This document shows, piece after piece, positions 52,622-57,683 of a stretch of 57,683 bases of DNA. A program made the translations under genes and the position numbers. Source of the stretch: Spirochaetota bacterium (lineage in GTDB: Bacteria; Spirochaetota; Spirochaetia; Treponematales; Treponemataceae); contig JAEWSQ010000026.1 of assembly GCA_023398165.1 (NCBI GenBank), positions 1 through 57,683 of the forward strand, given 5' to 3'. The stretch's first letter is position 1. Every line of letters starts with the position of its first letter. Under the pieces are notes generated by a model. That model saw only the letters and a program-made list of their open reading frames with translations. It made no database searches and was not told the DNA's origin.

Positions 52622-54034
52622 ATGATTTACACAGATACACGGGACAAGAGTGCGGCAGTCAGTTTTAGAACTGCTGTATTAAACGGCATGAATGAAAAAA
52701 CAGGAGGCTTATACATTCCTGTTTCCTATCCAAAACTTGATTCCTCCTTCTTATTTAAAGATCCGGTACCTTCATTCAGAGATATTGCTTTTGAAGCATC
52801 AAAGCTGTATACCGGCGATGAAATACCTCATCAGGATTTGGAACGCATCATTGCAGACTGTTACCCTTTTACATCGCAGGTTGTTCCTATAGATCCGACA
52901 ACCTATGTGCTTGAACTTCATCACGGACCAACCTGTGCATTTAAAGATTTCGGAGCACGGTTTATGGCCCGCATGATGGCATATTTTAACAAAGATGAGG
53001 ATGAATCCCTTCATATTCTTGTTGCTACTTCCGGAGATACTGGAAGCGCCGTCGGAAGCGCTTTTCAGGATGTTCCTGGAATTGATGTTACCATTCTTTA
53101 TCCTAAAGGGAAAATAAGTCCCCTGCAGGAAAAACAGCTTTCAACATTTACAGGAAATGTGCGCTCGCTTGCAGTCGAAGGAACTTTTGATGACTGTCAG
53201 AAATTAGTGAAGACAGCCTTTACCGATTCTGATTTACGGAATGCATTCCGTCTTTCTTCTGCAAACTCCATCAATATTTCCAGGCTTCTGCCTCAGAGTT
53301 TTTACTATATTTATTCCTCCTTGATTGTTGCATCCCGTTCCCCGCTGGATAGTAACATTGATAACCCCTCAATCATATTTGTTGTGCCTTCAGGTAATTT
53401 TGGAAATCTTACATCGGGGTTAATTGCAAAAGAAATGGGATCCCCAATAACCGGATTTCTAGCAGCTACAAACTCCAATAGAACAATACCGGACTGGATT
53501 GCAACCGGAGCTTACACTGCACGTTCATCTGTTTCCACAGTATCTAATGCTATGGATGTAGGTTCTCCGAGCAATTATGAACGTATTGCCTCCATGTACT
53601 CTCTTGATCAAATCAGATCAATGTTTGCTTCCTATTGGCTTGATGATGAAGGTACCATGAATGCAATAAGAAACTGTAATACACGTACAGGGTATATCAT
53701 AGATCCTCATGGAGCAGTAGGCTGGCAGGCGTGGGATGATATGAGAAGAGGCGGTATGCAGGATTTACTTTCAGGTAAAAAAAATGACTACACAAAACCC
53801 GGATTAACTCCCAGCATTCCTGCATGGGCAAAAAAAGTTGCAGACAAACAGGTTGTAGGAGTTCTTCTGGAAACGGCTCATCCGGCAAAATTCGGAGATA
53901 TTGTCCAGGAAGCAATAGGAAGAGAACCAGTTATGCCTGACAGACTTGAAAAAGTTCTTCTTCTGCCTGACAGATCGATTCCCATGAAAAATGATTATTC
54001 ATCATTCAAAGAATGGCTTAAAGCAAATCTTTAA
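52622..54034 (+). CDS. thrC: Threonine synthase
   Basis: 470 residues, PLP enzyme converting O-phosphohomoserine to threonine. The PLP lysine is K108 in HHGPTCAFKDFGARFMARMM. The phosphate loop is LVATSGDTGSAVG, and later motifs are SANSINISRLLPQSFYY and VVPSGNFGNLTSGLIAKEMG. Length and order fit the long (E. coli/yeast-like) class. The ribosome site is weak (GCGGGTTAAGA). It is monocistronic between its own promoter and a strong terminator; no other threonine gene is nearby. Confidence 0.96.
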   Translation: MIYTDTRDKSAAVSFRTAVLNGMNEKTGGLYIPVSYPKLDSSFLFKDPVPSFRDIAFEASKLYTGDEIPHQDLERIIADCYPFTSQVVPIDPTTYVLELHHGPTCAFKDFGARFMARMMAYFNKDEDESLHILVATSGDTGSAVGSAFQDVPGIDVTILYPKGKISPLQEKQLSTFTGNVRSLAVEGTFDDCQKLVKTAFTDSDLRNAFRLSSANSINISRLLPQSFYYIYSSLIVASRSPLDSNIDNPSIIFVVPSGNFGNLTSGLIAKEMGSPITGFLAATNSNRTIPDWIATGAYTARSSVSTVSNAMDVGSPSNYERIASMYSLDQIRSMFASYWLDDEGTMNAIRNCNTRTGYIIDPHGAVGWQAWDDMRRGGMQDLLSGKKNDYTKPGLTPSIPAWAKKVADKQVVGVLLETAHPAKFGDIVQEAIGREPVMPDRLEKVLLLPDRSIPMKNDYSSFKEWLKANL

Positions 54035-54060
54035 TTTTATTACTGATATTTAGAAAACAA

Positions 54061-54093
54061 AAAACCTCCCCTTTTAAGGCGGAGGTTTTTTTT
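54061..54093. terminator. Bidirectional terminator between thrC and the purine permease
   Basis: AAAACCTCC pairs with GGAGGTTTT (54061-54069 / 54081-54089), extended by an inner CCTT/AAGG. T-runs on both strands make it able to stop both convergent genes. Confidence 0.92.
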
Positions 54094-54131
54094 AAGCTGT
54101 CAGTCTGCTGAAGCTTATATTTCTCTATACT

Positions 54132-55417
54132 TTATTTAATAAAAAAACGTGCAAGAAAGATAGCAGCCAGAATCCATGATACGACTGATATATCCTTGAA
54201 CTTGCCGGTTACAGCTTTTAATAATACATAGGAAATTACACCCCATACGATTCCTTCAGCAATGCTGTATGAAAACGGCATTACTAAAATACAGATAAAG
54301 GCGGGAATGCCTTCTGTGGGATCTTCAAATTGAATTCCTGTAACAGCCTTCATCATTAAGTAGCCTACAAAAATAAGAGCCGGAGCTGTTGCTGCAGAGG
54401 GAACGAGAAGGAACAAGGGTGACAGGAAAAGAGCAAGGAGGAAAAGAACAGATGTCACAACAGAAGTTAAACCGGTTCTTCCGCCAGCTGCAACACCTGC
54501 AGAGCTTTCAACATAACTTGTTACCGTAGATGTACCGAGCGCTGCACCTGCTACAGTACCGATTGCATCTGCTAACAGAGCCTGTTTTGCCTTCGGAATG
54601 TTTCCGTCTTTATCAACTAAACCTGCCTGCGTAGTAACGCCGACCAAAGTACCAACAGTGTCAAAAATATCAACAAAGAGGAACGTAAAGAAAATAGTAA
54701 AAAACTTCAGCGAAAGAACAGCTGAAAAGTCAAACTTACAGAAAATTGGAGCTTCGGGAAGGCTGAAAGCTTTAAAGTTTTCAGGAATAGACGTAACTCC
54801 GAACGGGATACCGATAAGTGTTGTTGCAAAAATTCCGATAAGTATTGAACCTGGTACTTTCAATGCATACAAAATAATGGTAATAATTAAACCTATTACT
54901 GCAACAAGAGCTGGTCCTTTTAGAGCACCGAAGCCGATAATTGTTCCTGTTTCGCTTGAAACGATGCCTGCATTTGCAAGACCGATGAGTGCAATAAACA
55001 AACCTATACCTACGGCTACTGCTTTCTTTAAGTTTGCAGGAATTGCTTTAATGATTGCTTCACGAATATTAAAAAAGAAAGTATAATAAATAGAACACCT
55101 TCAAGAAGAACTGCAGTCAGTGCTACCTGCCATGAAACACCCATTCCCAATACGACAGTAAACGTAAAAAATGCATTTAAGCCCATACCCGGTGCCAAGG
55201 CAACGGGTAGATTAGCCATAAAAGCCATTGCAAGTGTTGCAATTGCAGATGCTATGACAGTAGCTGAAAATACGCCGCCGGCGCTCATCCCTGTTAAAGA
55301 CAGCATACCCGGGTTAACCGCAAGAATATAAGCCATTGTGAGGAATGTTGTAATACCTGCAATGATTTCCTTGCGCACAGTTGTTCCGTGCTCTTTGAGC
55401 TTGAACAATTTTTCCAT
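54132..55417 (-). pseudogene. AzgA-like adenine/hypoxanthine permease (NCS2), interrupted by a -1 frameshift
   Basis: Two adjoining frames together make one permease of about 428 residues. The N-terminal part (from ATG 55417, site AAGGAGG) has EIIAGITTFLTMAYILAVNP and ALAPGMGLNAFFTFTVVLGM. The C-terminal part has FLFVDIFDTVGTLVGVTTQA, GTSTVTSYVESSAGVAAGGR and the final helices. The frames join at an A6 run on the + strand (55071-55076; T6 in the gene). One added base there restores LSFFNIREAIIKAIPANLKK without a gap, and the 1286-nt span becomes 429 codons. It may be a true lesion, a phase-variable tract, slippage or a sequencing error. The intact protein would be a proton-coupled purine importer with about 12 helices. 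Confidence 0.9.
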
Positions 55418-55453
55418 GAAATCCTCCTTAATTTTTAGAGAAAACGATGGTAA

Positions 55454-55482
55454 ATTATAGCACTGCGGAGGATAAAAAACAA
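55454..55482 (-). promoter_or_regulatory. Promoter of the purine permease gene
   Basis: TTGTTT (55477-55482), 17-bp spacer, perfect TATAAT (55454-55459). The leader to the ATG would be about 30 nt and carries AAGGAGG; there is no room for a purine riboswitch. Confidence 0.8.
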
Positions 55483-55511
55483 GAAATTTCAATTAAATAA
55501 AAAGTAGCTGT

Positions 55512-57431
55512 TTATTCTGATAAGCCGTGTTTTCTGCGTTTTTCTTCATACAGAGCTTTATCGGCAAGACGTAAAAGCTCGTCAAAATCGGAATTCTCCT
55601 GCGAGAATTCTATAAACCCGAAGCTGACTGATAACGTAACGGGTATTTTCTGAGCAATACTCCATTGGCTGCATTCATGATGGATCATCTCAATATTTCT
55701 TTTAAACGCGGAAAGCGATATATTCACTGCGGTAACAGCAAATTCATCCCCCCCGAGTCTTGCACAAATATCGGTATTCCTGAAACTGGATTTAATTATT
55801 GAAGAAGCCGCCTGTATGGCCCGGTCTCCTGTTTCGTGACCGTATGTATCGTTTATTTTTTTTAATCCGTCCATATCGCCGTATATTATGAGACCTTTTT
55901 TCCCCATCTGCAGTGCTAAACTTATAGATTGTTTACTAAGCTGTATAAAACCTCTGCGGTTATAAAGGCCGGTTAATTCATCGGTTTTCGATATTTTCGA
56001 AAGACCTTCCCTTTCCTTTTCTTTCTTTGAAAATTCCGATGCGGTAGAAATAGCTAAAGACAGAGCTGTACAGAAAATCTCATAAATAAGCACATCATAT
56101 GAACCGGGTTTATAAATAAAGTAGCCGAAAAGGTGTTCTCCGTGATACAGAGGCGAAACTGTCATATAAGTATACCCCGAGCGGAACAGCCCGGGGGGTA
56201 AAAAAGCTTCTCTTGGATTGAAGTAAGTCTCTTCTCCCTGTATAAGCAGATCGGTTGAATTATCGTAGGCAAGAACAAGCCTTATTGTTTCAGGAAGTTC
56301 AAATGTATCAGTAATTTTTACACTGTAGGGCTCGTCAAATAAGCAGACTGCCGCCGCCGATACATCCATATTTAAAAGATGCGGCCGTAAGGCTCCAAAG
56401 AGTGTATCGAAGGTTGTATCGCTTAGAATGCTGGTAAAAAAAAACCGCAACATAGTGGTTTCATGCCGGCGCTTGAACAGTTCACGCGACACCGCGGTAT
56501 CCTGCTGATACACAATTTTTTCCCCGTTTTCGAGATATGCATTAATTGAAGTATTGCCGGAAGGAACACAGCCGCACGTCTGCCTGAATCTGACTGTTGA
56601 CAGTATGTAATTGACAGGAGGAACAGCTTCATTGTTTAAAAGCTGCAAACCGATGCAGACTGCTTTTTTTCCCTGATCCATGAGCTGCTGATTAATGGTC
56701 GTTAAGGTAGGATGATTATAAATACAGCGGTTGCTGTCATCATAACCGGTGACAATAATATCATCAGGAATAGTAAAACCCATATACTGCAGATAATCTA
56801 TACATCCGTAAGCCATATCATCATTCGAAACTATCAGTGTATCGAAGGTAATATCAGATTTTTTATAGGAACTGAATATTGCATAGGCTGACTCGTATGA
56901 ATAATTACCATAGAAAACCGGATACTCTGCAGGATTCATGTTTTTAGACCGTAAGAAGGAACAATACGATTCATAGCGTTCCTCTGATTCAGGTGAAACA
57001 ACATCAACCTTAACAAAGGCAAATTTACGCCTGAGGTGTACCGTATAGAGATGTTCCAGGAGCGTAGTAAAAGCATGATCATTATCGACAATAATACTTG
57101 GTACAGAAGGAACAGCAAGCGCTACACTGATAACGGGAACTGTATATGCATACAGCTTTGCAACAAATTCCTCCTGTTTTATATAATGACATTGTGTTCC
57201 GCTTGCAACGATCAGAAAATCGCAGGATTCTTTTGATATAAGCTGTCTTAAAAAATAATGCTGATACTCGCAGTTTCTAAAGGGATAATTTTTTTCCCGT
57301 GCGGGAAATACCATAACATCTATATTTTTCGAAGTACATTCTTCACGAATACCCCGTAATAAATCGCGGATATAGTCAGATTCCTGATCAGAAACAAGAA
57401 CTCCAGCGCGTATAACTGACGACTTACTCAC
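55512..57431 (-). CDS. Cytoplasmic diguanylate cyclase with LacI-type periplasmic-binding-like sensor
   Basis: 639 residues from GTG 57431. Residues about 5-290 are a type-1 periplasmic-binding fold as in LacI/GalR regulators (VIRAGVLVSDQESDYIRDLL, TVPVISVALAVPS, LIVSNDDMAYGCIDYLQYMG, VTGYDDSNRCIYNHPTLTTI), but there is no HTH, signal peptide or membrane helix. A middle region (about 300-480) may be GAF-like. The GGDEF domain starts KTDELTGLYNRRGFIQLS, has intact GGDEF (560-564) and an RxxD inhibitory site (RNTD). It should bind a small, perhaps sugar-like, ligand in the cytoplasm and make c-di-GMP. AGAGG precedes GTG 57431; the ATG at 57482 lies inside the promoter and is not the start. Confidence 0.9.
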   Translation of the reverse strand: MSKSSVIRAGVLVSDQESDYIRDLLRGIREECTSKNIDVMVFPAREKNYPFRNCEYQHYFLRQLISKESCDFLIVASGTQCHYIKQEEFVAKLYAYTVPVISVALAVPSVPSIIVDNDHAFTTLLEHLYTVHLRRKFAFVKVDVVSPESEERYESYCSFLRSKNMNPAEYPVFYGNYSYESAYAIFSSYKKSDITFDTLIVSNDDMAYGCIDYLQYMGFTIPDDIIVTGYDDSNRCIYNHPTLTTINQQLMDQGKKAVCIGLQLLNNEAVPPVNYILSTVRFRQTCGCVPSGNTSINAYLENGEKIVYQQDTAVSRELFKRRHETTMLRFFFTSILSDTTFDTLFGALRPHLLNMDVSAAAVCLFDEPYSVKITDTFELPETIRLVLAYDNSTDLLIQGEETYFNPREAFLPPGLFRSGYTYMTVSPLYHGEHLFGYFIYKPGSYDVLIYEIFCTALSLAISTASEFSKKEKEREGLSKISKTDELTGLYNRRGFIQLSKQSISLALQMGKKGLIIYGDMDGLKKINDTYGHETGDRAIQAASSIIKSSFRNTDICARLGGDEFAVTAVNISLSAFKRNIEMIHHECSQWSIAQKIPVTLSVSFGFIEFSQENSDFDELLRLADKALYEEKRRKHGLSE

Positions 57432-57470
57432 TATAAACCTCTTGTTTGAAAGGACTTTTCCTTTTATGGT

Positions 57471-57499
57471 ATAGTACTTCATGATTACTTATTTTTCAA
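57471..57499 (-). promoter_or_regulatory. Promoter of the diguanylate cyclase
   Basis: TTGAAA (57494-57499), 17-bp spacer, TACTAT (57471-57476). The start near 57464 gives a 33-nt leader with AGAGG before GTG 57431. Confidence 0.7.
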
Positions 57500-57522
57500 G
57501 GATGCATTTTAAATCCTGACTC

Positions 57523-57551
57523 TTGACTTTTTTTATGTAAATTGTTATAAA
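57523..57551 (+). promoter_or_regulatory. Promoter of tRNA-Gly
   Basis: TTGACT (57523-57528), 17-bp spacer, TATAAA (57546-57551), 13 bp before the tRNA 5' end. It is back to back with the diguanylate cyclase promoter, 23 bp apart. Confidence 0.85.
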
Positions 57552-57564
57552 TATACCCGTTATC

Positions 57565-57636
57565 GCGGATGTCGTATAATGGCTATTACCCCAGCCTTCC
57601 AAGCTGGAGACGTGGGTTCGATTCCCATCATCCGCT
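57565..57636 (+). tRNA. tRNA-Gly (TCC)
   Basis: 72-nt cloverleaf: acceptor GCGGATG/CATCCGC, anticodon stem CCAGC/GCTGG with loop CTTCCAA (anticodon TCC), T arm GGTTCGATT, discriminator T. CCA is not encoded. Confidence 0.96.
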
Positions 57637-57652
57637 CGATTTTTTACAGAAC

Positions 57653-57677
57653 TAATTACTTGTGTTACAAGTAGTTA
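57653..57677 (+). repeat. Inverted repeat after tRNA-Gly
   Basis: TAATTACTTGT pairs with ACAAGTAGTTA around a 3-nt loop, with one G-T pair. The window ends 6 nt later, so a T-tract that would make it a terminator cannot be seen. Confidence 0.45.
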
Positions 57678-57683
57678 ACAAAC

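Noticed and set aside
54132..55492. Two separate small membrane proteins in place of one permease
   Set aside because: The halves join exactly on adding one base in a homopolymer, and the second half has no ribosome site.
55418..55511. Purine riboswitch before the permease gene
   Set aside because: The predicted leader is only about 30 nt and shows no purine-aptamer core.
57432..57482. ATG start adding 17 residues to the diguanylate cyclase
   Set aside because: It lies between the -35 and -10 boxes; GTG 57431 has a ribosome site.
1..57683. CRISPR arrays, insertion sequences, prophage or plasmid genes
   Set aside because: No regular repeat-spacer pattern, transposase, integrase or phage gene was found on either strand.

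Overview
This is a spirochaete chromosome segment, most likely from a Treponema of the gut/oral type. The evidence is periplasmic-flagella rod genes (flgF, flgG and a stand-alone rod-binding protein), a PEGA lipoprotein with a loose spirochaetal lipobox, a fused Gld-type ABC transporter, about 40% G+C by eye, and gene neighbourhoods that I recall from Treponema. Glycogen genes (GH57 glucanotransferase, glgA, glgC) and threonine synthase argue against a minimal pathogen such as T. pallidum. The species is not determined. There is no phage, insertion sequence or CRISPR array.

Layout. 1-10.2 kb (+): the 3' part of a GH57 enzyme, metG, a FemAB-type peptidoglycan transferase, a PEGA lipoprotein, RNase Z, and an ABC ATPase / fused permease-GldG / DUF4340 operon. 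10.3-29.6 kb (-): a very long same-strand block. Read in its own direction it runs: small membrane protein, aroH, glgA, tRNA-Thr and tRNA-Tyr, a terminator, a cysteine-cluster protein, an MBL hydrolase, a hidden 59-aa gene, mltG, dnaG, rpoD, a zinc-ribbon coiled-coil protein, rnpB, a TPR protein, mreB-mreC-mreD-mrdA-rodA, and a fused radical-SAM/DUF2344 protein. 29.7-33.8 kb: SPFH-like protein (+), thiamine pyrophosphokinase (-), CCA-adding enzyme (+), trpS (-). 33.9-39.1 kb: flagellar rod genes (-) divergent from a large c-di-GMP phosphodiesterase (+). 39.1-42.8 kb: glgC (+), a SPOR-domain envelope protein and an exported protein (-). 42.8-49.5 kb (+): NusG paralogue, nucleotide-sugar dehydratase, PLP aminotransferase, and three subunits of a molybdenum-hydroxylase-like complex. 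49.5-52.1 kb (-): ruvA-ruvB-queA. 52.4-57.6 kb: tRNA-Val (-), thrC (+), a frameshifted purine permease (-), a LacI-like/GGDEF diguanylate cyclase (-), tRNA-Gly (+).

How the parts work together. One theme is cell-wall growth (FemAB, MltG, MreBCD-PBP2-RodA, SPOR protein). A second is tRNA and stable-RNA maturation: RNase Z, RNase P RNA and CCA transferase lie near four tRNA genes, none of which encodes CCA. Others are information processing (DnaG, RpoD, RuvAB), glycogen turnover, and c-di-GMP signalling placed back to back with flagellar genes.

Most interesting. (1) The NusG-sugar-'xanthine dehydrogenase' operon: its large subunit keeps the fold but lacks the molybdopterin and active-site motifs. 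(2) A set of genes (ruvA, aroH, the NusG paralogue, cca) whose -10 box ends only 6-11 nt before the start codon, implying leaderless mRNAs. (3) A one-base homopolymer frameshift in the purine permease. (4) A conserved-looking 59-aa gene translationally chained between the MBL hydrolase and mltG. (5) A degenerate RlpA-like domain joined to SPOR by a long acidic linker.
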